A stretch of 64,000 nt of DNA from Acrocarpospora catenulata (GCF_018476525.1 NZ_JAHCST010000003.1:62001-126000); one strand, 5' to 3'; positions 37,084 through 46,655 are shown, numbered from the stretch's first letter. The notes: generated from the sequence alone by a model not told the origin. Made by a program: numbers and translations.

Positions 37084-39894
37084 CTAGGTCTCGCTGTTCT
37101 CAGGTTCGGGTTGTAGGAGGATGTTGAGTAAGTGAATGGCGCCCTGTTTGTCTAGGGGCTCGTTGCCGTTGCCGCATTTTGGAGACTGGATGCAGGACGG
37201 GCAGCCGTGGTCGCACTCGCAGGCGGCAATGGCGTCTCGGGTCGCGGTCAGCCATTCCACGGCATTCGCATAACCGCGTTCCGCGAATCCGGCGCCGCCG
37301 GCGTGGCCGTCGTAGACGAACACGGTCAGCAGCCCGGTGTCGGGATGGAGTTCGGTTGAGACGCCGCCGATATCCCATCGATCACAAGTCGCGAACAGGG
37401 GCAGAAGCCCAATCGCCGCATGCTCTGCCGCATGTGCGGCCCCACCAAGATCGATGTCCCGCTTCTTCGCAGCCCGGCGCCCCGGAGTCCGCCCCCGAGC
37501 CATCCCACCATCTGAACTAAGCAGTTCCTGAGGCACCTCAGCAGGACCAAGAACACCCTCAAGCGGAGCGGAAACAACCCCAAGCGAAACGGAAACAGCA
37601 TCACGGGAAGCGAAAAGGGCCCTGTCTTGAGTGGCATCCCCTTGAAGGGGGTCGCCTTGAAAGGGGTCGCTTTGGACGGGGTTGCCTTGGACGGGGTTGC
37701 CTTGGACGGGGTTGCCTTGGACGGGGGCGCCCTGAAAGGCGTTGGCTTGCGTGGGGCCATCTTGGATGGCGTTGGCTTGCGTGGGGCCATCTTGAACGGC
37801 ATCGGCTTGCGAGGGGCCGCTCTGAACGAGGTCGGTTTGGTTAGGGCTCAGTTGGTTGGTGGCGGACTTGTCGGTCTGGGGGAGGGCCGTGTTGGGGAGG
37901 GTCCACCAGGCTGAGCGGGTTTGGAGGGTTCGGGGTGGGAGGGTTAGGGGGGTGTCGCCGAGGAGTTCGCCGGATTGGGTGTGGCGTTTGGAGTAGGAGA
38001 TGACCTGGCGGGTTACCTCGACGGTGCCGAAGTGGAGTTCGCCGGGGCCCAGCGGGCGGGAGCGGAGGGATTCGATGATGCGGATCTCGGTGATGTCGCG
38101 GGCGAAGGTCGAGTAGTCCGGCTGGGCGGAGGTGACCAGAGCGACGCCGGCGTCGAGGTCGAGTTCCTCGACGAGGAAGGTGTCGCCGCGATGGAGGTGC
38201 ACGGCCCCGGGATGCACGGTGCTGTGCGCGGACGCCTCGTCCACGGTCCCGAGCAGCCGCCCGGTCTCCACCTCCACGATCTGGATGGGCGCCCCACCGG
38301 ACCCCCGGATGTCAGCGAGATCAACCGCCCACTCCCGGCTGGTCCAGAACCACCCGGTGGTCCGCCGCCGCAACAACCCCTTCCCCACCAGCTCATCCAA
38401 AACCCCAGCCGCAGCAGGACCAAAAATAGAAAGGTCCTCATCCGTGAGCGGTATTTCGGACGCCGCCGCACAGAGATGCGGCCCCAGGACGTACGGATTG
38501 TCCGGATCCAGCACCGTCGCCTCAACCGGATGTCCGAAAAGCGCCTCCGGATGGTGCACCAGATAGGTGTCCAGCGGATCGTCCCGCGCGATCAGCACCG
38601 CCAGCGCGTCCTGCCCGTCGCGCCCCGCCCGCCCGGCCTGCTGCCACAGCGAGGCCCGCGTCCCCGGCCACCCCGCGATCAGCACCGCGTCCAGTCCGGA
38701 CACGTCCACCCCGAGCTCCAGCGCGTTCGTGGTCGCCAGCCCGAGCAGTTCCCCCGACCGCAGCGCCTTCTCCAGCCCCCGCCGATCCTCCGCCAGGTAC
38801 CCGGCCCGGTAGGCCGCCACCTTCTCGGCCAGTCGCAACTCGGGCAGCACCGGCGTCGCCGCCCCGGCCCGGGACGGCCGGGCGTGCACCCCCAGCGACA
38901 GCTCGGTGTCGTGCAGCTGCCCCCGGGCCGTCAGCGCCACCGTCTCGGCCGCCCGCCGCGACCGTACGAACGCCAGCGTGCGCACCCCGTCCAGGACGAG
39001 ATCGGCGAGCAGGTCGGCCGCCTCGGCGGTGGCGGTGCGCCGGACCGGAGCCCCTCCCTCGCCGCGTAGATCGGTCAGAGGCGGCTCCCAGAGCGCGATG
39101 GTGGTCGCACCCCTGGGCGAGGCATCACGTGTCACCTCGGCCATCTCAAGCCCCGTCAGGCGCATCCCCGTCGTCCCCGGCTCACTCGCGGTGGCCGAGG
39201 CGAGGAAGAAGACCGGGCGGGAGCCGTACTTGGCGGCGACGCGGCGCAGGCGGCGGAGGATCTGGGCGACGTGCGAGCCGAACACGCCGCGGTAGCCGTG
39301 GCACTCGTCGACCACGACCAGCCGGAGGCGGCGCCAGAAGGAGTTCCAGGCGGCGTGCCGCGGCAACATCGACCGATGGAGCATGTCCGGATTTGTCAGG
39401 ACGTAGTTGGCGTGGCGGCGGGCCCAGGCGCGGTCCTCCGCGGGGGTGTCGCCGTCGAAGGCGGCGGGGCGTACGCCGTCCAGGCCGAGGGAACGGACGG
39501 TGCGGAGTTGGTCGGCGGCGAGGGCCTTGGTCGGAGTGAGGTACAGGACGGTTGAGCCCTGGAGGAGGGAAGTGACCGCCGGGACCAGATAGGCCAGAGA
39601 TTTTCCGGATGCGGTGCCGGTGGAGATGATCACGTTTTGGCCACGGTGGGCGTGCTCGGCGGCGGCCAGCTGGTGCGGCCACAGGCCGGACACCCCCAGT
39701 CCCTCCAGCCGCTCACGCACCGTCGGGGGGACCCAATCCGGCCACTGGGCTTGACCTGCCTGACGTGCTGGAACATGCTCCACGTGAGTGACTCTCCCGT
39801 GCCGTGCCGGGGTCATCAGCAAACGATCGAGGAGTGGTCCGTTCCGGCCAGGCACACCCCTGCTGAGGTGCGCGGGTGACGAGGACCGATTCAT
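37084..39894 (-). CDS. DEAD/DEAH-box helicase with DUF1998 cysteine cluster (MrfA/Rv3649 type)
   Basis: 936 residues from ATG 39894. Helicase motifs in order: Walker A 'IISTGTASGKSLAYL', DEVH-type 'VVVDECHGYRGVFGSH', 'FLASATASEP', and motif VI 'WQQAGRAGRDGQ'. The C-terminal DUF1998 region holds four cysteines 'CECDHGCPSCIQSPKCGN', as in B. subtilis MrfA, which repairs mitomycin damage. Between the helicase body and DUF1998 (~700-790) is an unusual low-complexity insertion of five-residue QGNPV/QANA-type units. A tad cluster upstream matches the Mycobacterium Rv3649 neighbourhood. Confidence 0.9.
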   Translation of the reverse strand: MNRSSSPAHLSRGVPGRNGPLLDRLLMTPARHGRVTHVEHVPARQAGQAQWPDWVPPTVRERLEGLGVSGLWPHQLAAAEHAHRGQNVIISTGTASGKSLAYLVPAVTSLLQGSTVLYLTPTKALAADQLRTVRSLGLDGVRPAAFDGDTPAEDRAWARRHANYVLTNPDMLHRSMLPRHAAWNSFWRRLRLVVVDECHGYRGVFGSHVAQILRRLRRVAAKYGSRPVFFLASATASEPGTTGMRLTGLEMAEVTRDASPRGATTIALWEPPLTDLRGEGGAPVRRTATAEAADLLADLVLDGVRTLAFVRSRRAAETVALTARGQLHDTELSLGVHARPSRAGAATPVLPELRLAEKVAAYRAGYLAEDRRGLEKALRSGELLGLATTNALELGVDVSGLDAVLIAGWPGTRASLWQQAGRAGRDGQDALAVLIARDDPLDTYLVHHPEALFGHPVEATVLDPDNPYVLGPHLCAAASEIPLTDEDLSIFGPAAAGVLDELVGKGLLRRRTTGWFWTSREWAVDLADIRGSGGAPIQIVEVETGRLLGTVDEASAHSTVHPGAVHLHRGDTFLVEELDLDAGVALVTSAQPDYSTFARDITEIRIIESLRSRPLGPGELHFGTVEVTRQVISYSKRHTQSGELLGDTPLTLPPRTLQTRSAWWTLPNTALPQTDKSATNQLSPNQTDLVQSGPSQADAVQDGPTQANAIQDGPTQANAFQGAPVQGNPVQGNPVQGNPVQSDPFQGDPLQGDATQDRALFASRDAVSVSLGVVSAPLEGVLGPAEVPQELLSSDGGMARGRTPGRRAAKKRDIDLGGAAHAAEHAAIGLLPLFATCDRWDIGGVSTELHPDTGLLTVFVYDGHAGGAGFAERGYANAVEWLTATRDAIAACECDHGCPSCIQSPKCGNGNEPLDKQGAIHLLNILLQPEPENSET
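37636..37835 (-). repeat. 15-bp tandem repeats inside the helicase gene
   Basis: About 13 copies of a 15-bp unit related to GTTGCCTTGGACGGG (+ strand), three of them identical in a row. They encode five-residue units Q(G/A)N(P/A)V in the helicase and, on the opposite strand, a 95-codon open frame (37627-37914) of GVALD/GAIL-type pentapeptides. Confidence 0.75.
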
Positions 39895-40052
39895 TGGTTT
39901 CCACCATGGCATCTGCGGGGAGAGTCGCCCGGAGTCGGGATTTCGTATAGACACTGAGGCGTGGCGTGGTTGAATGCCGCGCGTCAGGATCGTGTTTTCC
40001 TAAGGATGCACGATCTGCATCGGACCTACGCAGGCAAGGCGCTGGAGGATCT

Positions 40053-40403
40053 GTGGATCTGAAGTTGGACCACCGTACCGAGGACCGTCTCACCATCGTC
40101 GAGGTCGAGGGTGAGATCGACGTCTACACCGCGCCCAGATTGCGTGAGCTGCTCATCGACCTGGTCAACAAGGGCAACTTCCATCTGCTCGTGAACATGG
40201 AGAAGGTGGACTTCCTCGACTCGACCGGCCTGGGTGTGCTGGTTGGGGGGCTCAAGCGGGTGCGTGCCCACGACGGCTCCCTGGAACTCGTCTGCACCCA
40301 GGAGCGCATTCTGAAGATCTTCCGGATCACCGGGCTCACCAAGGTCTTCGGGATCTACGCCTCGGTGGACGAGGCCAAGGAAGCCCACGGCCGAGACAAG
40401 TAG
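40053..40403 (+). CDS. bldG: BldG-type anti-sigma factor antagonist (STAS)
   Basis: 116 residues from GTG 40053, with GGAGG 6 bp upstream. '[19 protein letters not shown]' and the phosphorylation site '[16 protein letters not shown]' (the Ser of DST) define a SpoIIAA-like anti-anti-sigma factor; '[20 protein letters not shown]' matches BldG. In Streptomyces BldG controls development and antibiotic production. It is followed after 2 bp by an ATPase-type anti-sigma gene, which is the conserved arrangement. Confidence 0.92.
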   Translation: MDLKLDHRTEDRLTIVEVEGEIDVYTAPRLRELLIDLVNKGNFHLLVNMEKVDFLDSTGLGVLVGGLKRVRAHDGSLELVCTQERILKIFRITGLTKVFGIYASVDEAKEAHGRDK

Positions 40404-40405
40404 TC

Positions 40406-40852
40406 ATGGCCACCGTCGAGCTGACGTTCAGCGCGCTACCGGCGCACGTGCGCACGGCGCGGTTGGTCGCCACGGCCATCGCCCGGCGCACCGGGGTGGC
40501 GGAAGCGCTGCTGGACGAGGTGCGGCTCGCCGTCGGAGAGGCGTGCTCCCGGGCAGTTGAGGCGCATCGCGTCCACTGCCCGGGGGAACCCATCCGCATC
40601 GAGCTCCGCGACGATTCTGGGCGGTTCGAGGTGACGGTCACCGACCTCGCCCCGAACGACGATCTCAAGCCGGCACTCAACGGGTTCCGCCCGCCGGAGG
40701 CCATGTTCGGGATCGTGCCGGAGTTGCCCGGTCTGGGCATCGCGGTGATCACCGGGCTGGCCGACGACGTCGAGGTCTCGCCCGGCCCCACCGGTGTCCG
40801 CATCCGGATGAGCTGGCCCGCGGCCACCGCCAACGGGGTCCCGGCCCACTGA
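40406..40852 (+). CDS. HATPase_c anti-sigma regulatory protein (BldG partner type)
   Basis: 148 residues, 2 bp after bldG. 'LLDEVRLAVGEACSRAVEAH' is the N-box-like start, 'VTVTDLAPNDDLKP' and 'PGLGIAVITGLADDVEV' the G-rich parts, giving a SpoIIAB/RsbW-like kinase-fold. It is predicted to bind and phosphorylate BldG or hold a sigma factor. The G1 box is degenerate, so kinase activity is uncertain. Corresponds to the ORF next to bldG in Streptomyces. Confidence 0.8.
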   Translation: MATVELTFSALPAHVRTARLVATAIARRTGVAEALLDEVRLAVGEACSRAVEAHRVHCPGEPIRIELRDDSGRFEVTVTDLAPNDDLKPALNGFRPPEAMFGIVPELPGLGIAVITGLADDVEVSPGPTGVRIRMSWPAATANGVPAH

Positions 40853-41345
40853 TTCGGTACGGCTCATGCCGCGGTCGGGCGCATCCCGGTACGTCACGCT
40901 GGGTAACATCATGCCGACATTCGGCTAGGAAACCCGGCAGTCACCAAGATGTCAGACGCCCGTAGGTAAATATTTTAAGTAGGCCCGCATCCCGGCCCCG
41001 CCGACCTTTCCCCCCTGATACGATCATGCCGGAACCCCAGGTTACGCCCTGTCCGTAACCTTTTCGACATCGTACTGACGGCGGTCAAATACCCTGTTTG
41101 GGAACTGCCGCATCCGGTCCTTACTGGACGCGGCCCCAATTGGCGGGGCCCCAGGGCTTCATATCCGTCCACAGGCTGCGTAGACTCCCCGCACCGGCCA
41201 AGGTATTGCGGATATGCAACCGGAAGCGGCACTGCCAACCACCCGGAAGTGCGCCGCTGACGCCCCAATCGCGATAGGGCCCCGTAACACTGTTGAGGCT
41301 GCGCCTCCCGGGCAGGACCTACCCGTCTGGCCGAGGAGGACGGAA
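40853..41345. other. ~490-bp intergenic stretch upstream of the H+-pyrophosphatase
   Basis: Contains an AT-rich patch (TAGGTAAATATTTTAAG, 40965-40980) that could hold a promoter, and a stem GGCCCC-aattggc-GGGGCC (41132-41150). No gene is supported; the long open frame entering from 41214 is upstream of the ribosome site that decides the start of the next gene. Confidence 0.45.
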
Positions 41346-43673
41346 TTGTCTGCCTATCAAGCCGCTGTCAATGACGCAGCGGTATCCCTGAGCGGCTCCC
41401 ACCTCACGATCGTTGTCGTGGTGGCCGCCGTGGCCATGATCGCGCTAGCCGTCGCAGGCGGCCTCGTGCGCGAGGTGCTGGCCGCGCCCCAGGGCACGGA
41501 GCGTATGCAGAACATCGCGAGAGCCGTACAACAAGGAGCTGCCGCCTACCTGACGCGGCAGTTCCGGACGCTTGCCATCTTTGTGGTGCTGATCCCCTTC
41601 CTGCTGCTCCTGTTGCCGGCCGAATCGACCGGTGTCGCGATCGGGCGCAGCGTGTTCTTCGTGGTCGGGGCCCTGTTCTCCGCGCTGACCGGGTTCATCG
41701 GGATGTGGCTGGCGGTGCGGGGGAACGTCCGCGTCGCCGCCGCCGCCCGGGACGCCGGTGAGAAGACCGCGATGCGGATCGCGTTCCGTACCGGCGGCGT
41801 GGCCGGTATGTTCACCGTCGGGCTCGGCCTGCTGGGCGCGGCGATCGTGGTGTTCGCCTACAAGGGTGACGCGCCGAGCGTGCTGGAGGGCTTCGGCTTC
41901 GGCGCCGCCCTGCTGGCCATGTTCATGCGGGTCGGCGGCGGCATCTTCACCAAGGCCGCCGACGTGGGCGCCGACCTGGTCGGCAAGGTCGAGCAGGGCA
42001 TCCCGGAGGACGACCCGCGCAACGCGGCCACCATCGCCGACAACGTGGGCGACAACGTCGGCGACTGCGCCGGCATGGCGGCCGACCTGTTCGAGTCGTA
42101 CGCGGTGATGCTCGTCGCCAGCCTCATCCTGGGCAAGGCGGCCTTCGGCACCGAGGGCCTGGTGTTCCCGCTGATCGTTCCGATGATCGGTGTGATCACC
42201 GCGATCATCGGCATCTTCGTCACCTCGCCGCGCTCCGGCGACCGGAACGCGATGGCGGCGATCAACCGCGGCTTCTTCATCTCGGCCGCGATCTCGGCCG
42301 TCCTGGTGGCCGTCGCCGCGTTCGCCTACCTCCCGGCCTCCTTCGCCGAGCTGTCCTCGGCGGCTCCGGCCATCCAGCAGCTCGACGCCAACCCGCGGAT
42401 CATCGCGATCGGCGCGGTGCTGGTCGGCCTGGTGCTGGCCAGCGCCATCCAGATCCTCACCGGCTACTTCACCGAGACCAACCGGCGTCCGGTGAAGGAC
42501 ATCGGCGAGTCCTCCCGGACCGGTCCGGCGACCGTCATCCTGGCGGGCATCTCGGTCGGCCTGGAGTCGGCCGTCTACTCGGCGCTGCTCATCGGGGCCG
42601 CCGTGTACGGCGCCTTCCTGCTCGGCTTCGGCAACGTCACCGTGGCGCTGTTCGCGGTGGCCCTGGCCGGCACCGGCCTGCTCACCACGGTCGGCGTGAT
42701 CGTGTCCATGGACACCTTCGGCCCGGTCTCCGACAACGCGCAGGGCATCGCCGAGATGTCCGGCGACGTGGAGGGCGAGGGCGCCCGGGTGCTCACCTCG
42801 CTGGACGCGGTGGGCAACACCACCAAGGCGATCACCAAGGGCATCGCCATCGCGACCGCCGTGCTGGCCGCGACCGCGCTGTTCGGCTCGTTCCGCACCG
42901 CGGTCGAGGGCGAGCTGGCAAAGGCGAGCGCCGGGGTCAAGGACGCGCTGGGCGGCTTCGCCACCTTCAGCCTCAGCGTGGACTCGCCGAACACGCTGGT
43001 CGGCCTGATAATCGGCGCCTCGGTGGTGTTCCTGTTCGCCGGTCTGGCGATCATGGCCGTGGGCCGGGCCGCCATGCGCGTGGTCTTCGAGGTGCGCGAC
43101 CAGTTCCGCAGCAAGCCGGGCATCATGGACGGTTCGGAGCTGCCGGACTACGGGCGGGTCGTGGACATCTGCACCAAGGACTCGCTGCGGGAGCTGGCCA
43201 CGCCCGGTCTGCTCGCCGTGCTGACCCCGATCGCGGTCGGGTTCGCCCTCGGGTACGCGCCGCTCGGGGCATACCTGGCGGGCGCGATCGCGGCGGGCAC
43301 CCTGATGGCGGTCTTCCTGTCCAACTCGGGCGGCGCCTGGGACAACGCCAAGAAGCTGGTCGAGGACGGGCACCACGGCGGCAAGGGCTCCGAGGCGCAC
43401 GCGGCGACCGTCATCGGCGACACCGTGGGCGACCCGTTCAAGGACACCGCGGGCCCGGCCATCAACCCGCTGATCAAGGTGATGAACCTGGTCGCGCTGC
43501 TGATCGCGCCGGCCGTCGTGGTGTACGCGGACAACGTGGCGCTCCGGGTCGGGGTGACCGTGGTCGCGGTGGCCGTCGTGATCGGGGCCATCCTGGTCTC
43601 CAAGCGGCGCTCCAGCGGGGACATGGCTTCCCCCGACAACAGCAAGGAAGAGCTCGAGCCGGTCGCCAGCTGA
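41346..43673 (+). CDS. hppA: K+-independent proton-translocating pyrophosphatase
   Basis: 775 residues from TTG 41346, chosen for the GAGGAGGACGGAA ribosome site ending 7 bp before it. About 16 membrane segments. PPi/Mg-binding motifs: 'KAADVGADLVGKVE', 'DNVGDNVGD' and 'GDTVGDPFKDTAGPAINPLI'. The Lys in 'GNTTKAITKGIAI' marks the K+-independent class (K+-dependent forms have Ala there). It couples PPi hydrolysis to proton pumping across the membrane. Downstream of bldG; strong terminator after the stop. Confidence 0.93.
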   Translation: MSAYQAAVNDAAVSLSGSHLTIVVVVAAVAMIALAVAGGLVREVLAAPQGTERMQNIARAVQQGAAAYLTRQFRTLAIFVVLIPFLLLLLPAESTGVAIGRSVFFVVGALFSALTGFIGMWLAVRGNVRVAAAARDAGEKTAMRIAFRTGGVAGMFTVGLGLLGAAIVVFAYKGDAPSVLEGFGFGAALLAMFMRVGGGIFTKAADVGADLVGKVEQGIPEDDPRNAATIADNVGDNVGDCAGMAADLFESYAVMLVASLILGKAAFGTEGLVFPLIVPMIGVITAIIGIFVTSPRSGDRNAMAAINRGFFISAAISAVLVAVAAFAYLPASFAELSSAAPAIQQLDANPRIIAIGAVLVGLVLASAIQILTGYFTETNRRPVKDIGESSRTGPATVILAGISVGLESAVYSALLIGAAVYGAFLLGFGNVTVALFAVALAGTGLLTTVGVIVSMDTFGPVSDNAQGIAEMSGDVEGEGARVLTSLDAVGNTTKAITKGIAIATAVLAATALFGSFRTAVEGELAKASAGVKDALGGFATFSLSVDSPNTLVGLIIGASVVFLFAGLAIMAVGRAAMRVVFEVRDQFRSKPGIMDGSELPDYGRVVDICTKDSLRELATPGLLAVLTPIAVGFALGYAPLGAYLAGAIAAGTLMAVFLSNSGGAWDNAKKLVEDGHHGGKGSEAHAATVIGDTVGDPFKDTAGPAINPLIKVMNLVALLIAPAVVVYADNVALRVGVTVVAVAVVIGAILVSKRRSSGDMASPDNSKEELEPVAS

Positions 43674-43694
43674 TCTTCTGATCCGCTGACCGCA

Positions 43695-43738
43695 CTGAGG
43701 GTCCCCCGCGACAGTGGGGGGCCCTCAGCTGTTCATAG
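43695..43738 (+). terminator. Rho-independent terminator after hppA
   Basis: Stem CTGAGGGTCCCCC / GGGGGGCCCTCAG with a short loop, followed by CTGTTC. It lies 22 bp after the hppA stop. The T-tail is weak. Confidence 0.65.
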
Positions 43739-43749
43739 ACTCTGGTTCC

Positions 43750-43851
43750 ATGGACAAGTCCTCCGGCGGCCGGAGCCTGATGCTGATCCTCCTTGCCATG
43801 GTGGCCGTGCTCGCGGCGATCGTGAGCCTGGCGCTCTGGGCGGCGCCGTGA
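43750..43851 (+). CDS. 33-residue membrane microprotein
   Basis: ATG 43750 to TGA 43851 encodes 33 residues: a short polar head (MDKSSGGRS) and one membrane helix (LMLILLAMVAVLAAIVSLALW). Its TGA overlaps the GTG start of sixA (GTGA), so it is probably translated and coupled to it. Function unknown. Confidence 0.6.
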   Translation: MDKSSGGRSLMLILLAMVAVLAAIVSLALWAAP

Positions 43852-44303
43852 AGACCCTCATCGTGGTACGGCATGCGAAGGCCGAGCACACGGCCGGAGT
43901 GCTCGACTTCGACCGGTCGCTCACCAATCGGGGGCAACGGAACGCGCGTGAGGCGGGCGAACTGCTCGCGCCGTTCGATCCCGATCTGATCCTGGCCTCC
44001 TCCTCGCGACGGACCAGGGAGACCGCCGAACTGCTCGGGCTGGCGGCGCCGCTGGAACTCGACCGGGACATCTACGAGGCGTACGCCGACGAGCTGCTCG
44101 GGCTGATCCGGCAGGTCGCGCCCGAGGTGGGGACGTTGGTGCTGGTGGGACACAATCCGAGCGTGCACGAGCTGGTGCTGGGGTTGACGGGCGCGCAGGT
44201 GGACACCTTCCCGCCCGGGGCGTACGCGGTGATCGGGGTGCCCGGGAGCTGGGCCGACCTCGACCCCGGGACGGGCACCCTGGTGGCCACGCATCGGCCG
44301 TAG
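43848..44303 (+). CDS. sixA: SixA-like phosphohistidine phosphatase
   Basis: 151 residues from GTG 43848. Histidine phosphatase superfamily: 'IVVRHAKAEHTAG' with catalytic His, 'SSSRRTRETAELL' and 'TLVLVGHNPSVHELVL' with the second catalytic His. The short form matches SixA. It removes phosphate from phosphohistidines, in bacteria linked to PTS-related NPr or response pathways. Overlaps the microprotein; followed by FUSC. Confidence 0.85.
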   Translation: MKTLIVVRHAKAEHTAGVLDFDRSLTNRGQRNAREAGELLAPFDPDLILASSSRRTRETAELLGLAAPLELDRDIYEAYADELLGLIRQVAPEVGTLVLVGHNPSVHELVLGLTGAQVDTFPPGAYAVIGVPGSWADLDPGTGTLVATHRP

Positions 44304-44307
44304 CGCC

Positions 44308-46365
44308 ATGGCCGGGGTCGGCGACCGTCGGCTGGCGATGGGGTACGGGCTCGTCGCGGCGCTGGGGGTGACGATTCCGCTGGTCGCCGGGGTTGGTTTC
44401 GGGCATCCCGTACTGGGGGGAATTGTCGCGCTTGGCGCCTGGCTTGTGGCGGTCCGGGCAAATATCGACCCGCCGGGGGTGCGGGTCGAGTACATGCTGG
44501 TCGGGGTTCTGTCGTTGGCGTTCGGTACGGTCCTCGGCATGCTGGTGGTCGAGCGGGAGTGGGTGCTGGTCCTGGTCGCGCCCGTGGTGGCGGCGGGGAG
44601 CATTCTGGTGCCGCTGGTGGGGCCCACCGCCGCGCTGGCGTTGCTGATCACGGCCGCCAATCCGCTGCCGGTCGATCTGTGGGGGCATCTGGGGCTCACG
44701 TTGATCGGGGGCCTGGTGGCGGCGGTGCTGGTGACGCTGTCCTGGCCGTGGCGGCGGAGCCGGCCGCTGGGGACGATCCTGTCCGAGGCGGCGGAGGAGG
44801 TCGCCCTGCTCCTCTCGGCGACCACCTCGGCGGACTGGGAGGCGCAGCGGGTCCACGCGGCCTCGGCCGTCTACCTGGCGCGTACGGCGTGCGCCCGGCG
44901 GCGGTGGCGGGGGCGGTCCCGGGAGTCCGAACAGGTCGCCACGGCGCTTCGGAAGATCTTCTATGAGGCTGTGACCTTGCGTGACCTGTTCCAGGCGACC
45001 GAGGGGAAGGTCACGTCGGAGCGGGTGGGGCTGGGGGAGCTCGCCGGATCGCTGGCCGCCGCTGTTCGGTCGGTGTTCGGCACGGTGGAGGATCTGCCGC
45101 AGGACTGGGGGATCGGGGCGTTCACCGCCCGGATCGAGGAGTTGCGGGGGGAGCGGCTCGCGGATGAGCGTGACCTGTTGCTGGTGGTGTTGCTGCGGCA
45201 GATCGGGCATACGGCGGAACGGATCCGGGAGGACGTCGAGGAGGCGCGGCCGGCGGCTCGGGCGGTGCGGCTGGGAGGGCTGTCCCTTCCCCGGCTGGAT
45301 GGGAGTGGGTGGCGGTCGCGGCTGACCCTGGACGATCCCGGGTTCCGGCATTCGCTGCGGTTGGCCCTGGGGACGGCGGTGGCCTGCCTGGGCATCGTGG
45401 TGTTCCAGCCGTTGCACGCGCAGTGGCTGGCGGTGACCGTGTTGCTGACCATTCAGCCGACCTATGGGGAGACGTTCGCCAAGGTGTGGGCGCGGGTCGG
45501 GGGGAGTGTGGCCGGGGCGCTCGTCGCCGCGCTGGTGTTGCTGGTCGCGCCCGGGTACTGGGTGCTCGCGGCGATCATCGCGGTGTGTGCGGCGCTGGGG
45601 TTCGGGTTGGTGGTGGTGCATTACGCGTACTGGGCGACGTTCATGACGTTGTGCGTGCTGTTGCTGATCGATTTTCAGACGCCGTTGTCGCCGGGGATCG
45701 CGGCTCTGCGGGTGGGGTTGACGGTTGCCGGAGGGGTGATCGCGCTTGTTTGCACGCGGTTGTTGTGGCCTCGTGGGGAGGCGGTGCGGTTGCGGGAGCG
45801 GGTGGCGCGGTTGTTGGAGTCGCATGCCGCGGCGGCTCGGACCGTGGCTGGGGTGAGCCGGGGGGAGCGTAGCGAGGAGAAGGCTACTGACCGCATCAGT
45901 CAGGCCGCCCGCGACGCGGACGCTGTCTCGGTGGCCCTCGCGTACATTCCCCACGAACCCGGGGCTCTGTTGCCCGAACACCTCGAAGGCGTGCTGGACA
46001 CGGCCACCCGGGTCCGCGACGACCTGATCACCCTCACCACGGTCCTCCGCGAGCACTCCGGCGACGTCGGCCCCGCCCCCAAAGTCCTCGACGCGGTCGC
46101 CGACCGCCTGTCCGCCGGCGCCGAAGCCATCAGAACCGGCGAGCCCTACCAATCCGGCGGCGACGTCGACACCCGCCTCGCCGACCTCACCCGCTACCTC
46201 GGCAAACTAGCCACCACCCGCCTAACCGAAATCACCACCACCCCCACCCAAACCCAAACCAAAACCCGCAAAGCCCTCCTCCACGCCACCGCCACCAACC
46301 ACGCCCTCCGCCAACTCAACACCGCCTCCTCCCACCTCGTCCAACAAGCCACCACCGCCCCCTGA
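44308..46365 (+). CDS. FUSC-family membrane transporter-like protein
   Basis: 685 residues. Two blocks of membrane segments (~1-160 and ~350-480) flank a central soluble helical domain, and a long cytoplasmic C-terminus follows. The second membrane block has the FUSC signature style: 'VVFQPLHAQWLAVTVLLTIQPTYGETFAKVWARVGGSVAGA'. Related proteins (AaeB/YccS) export aromatic acids or organise the envelope. It starts 5 bp after sixA. The last ~120 residues are Thr/Ala-rich. Confidence 0.78.
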   Translation: MAGVGDRRLAMGYGLVAALGVTIPLVAGVGFGHPVLGGIVALGAWLVAVRANIDPPGVRVEYMLVGVLSLAFGTVLGMLVVEREWVLVLVAPVVAAGSILVPLVGPTAALALLITAANPLPVDLWGHLGLTLIGGLVAAVLVTLSWPWRRSRPLGTILSEAAEEVALLLSATTSADWEAQRVHAASAVYLARTACARRRWRGRSRESEQVATALRKIFYEAVTLRDLFQATEGKVTSERVGLGELAGSLAAAVRSVFGTVEDLPQDWGIGAFTARIEELRGERLADERDLLLVVLLRQIGHTAERIREDVEEARPAARAVRLGGLSLPRLDGSGWRSRLTLDDPGFRHSLRLALGTAVACLGIVVFQPLHAQWLAVTVLLTIQPTYGETFAKVWARVGGSVAGALVAALVLLVAPGYWVLAAIIAVCAALGFGLVVVHYAYWATFMTLCVLLLIDFQTPLSPGIAALRVGLTVAGGVIALVCTRLLWPRGEAVRLRERVARLLESHAAAARTVAGVSRGERSEEKATDRISQAARDADAVSVALAYIPHEPGALLPEHLEGVLDTATRVRDDLITLTTVLREHSGDVGPAPKVLDAVADRLSAGAEAIRTGEPYQSGGDVDTRLADLTRYLGKLATTRLTEITTTPTQTQTKTRKALLHATATNHALRQLNTASSHLVQQATTAP

Positions 46366-46655
46366 CGTCCCTCACCGACCGTGGTTCTCCCACCCGCCCA
46401 CCCTTCTGGCCCTGACCCTGCCCAGCTTCCGCCGGGACGGATGGTTACCGTGGAACTCCCACCCACCCTGGGTGACCTTCGGTCGGACCCGGCTCCGCTG
46501 GGCGGGGCGTTGCGGGCTCCGTGCCCTGGCCACATGCGGCGCAAGCCCCAGCCTGGTCAGCGTAGAAGTGATCTCCGACGCCCTGGCCGCAGCACGGCGT
46601 TCGAATCGGCCAACGAGGCCGGTGGAGCCGGATCTGCGACCGAAGGCCGAAAGGT

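Noticed and set aside
41445-43400. Long antisense frame over hppA
   Set aside because: Typical high-GC shadow frame; composition (Gly/Arg/Asp/His) is not protein-like and the sense strand encodes a fully conserved pyrophosphatase.
44308-46365. Long antisense frame (about 740 codons, minus strand 43921-46152)
   Set aside because: It mirrors sixA and the FUSC gene in the codon-biased antisense phase and consists of Pro/Arg/Gln low-complexity sequence with no ribosome site.
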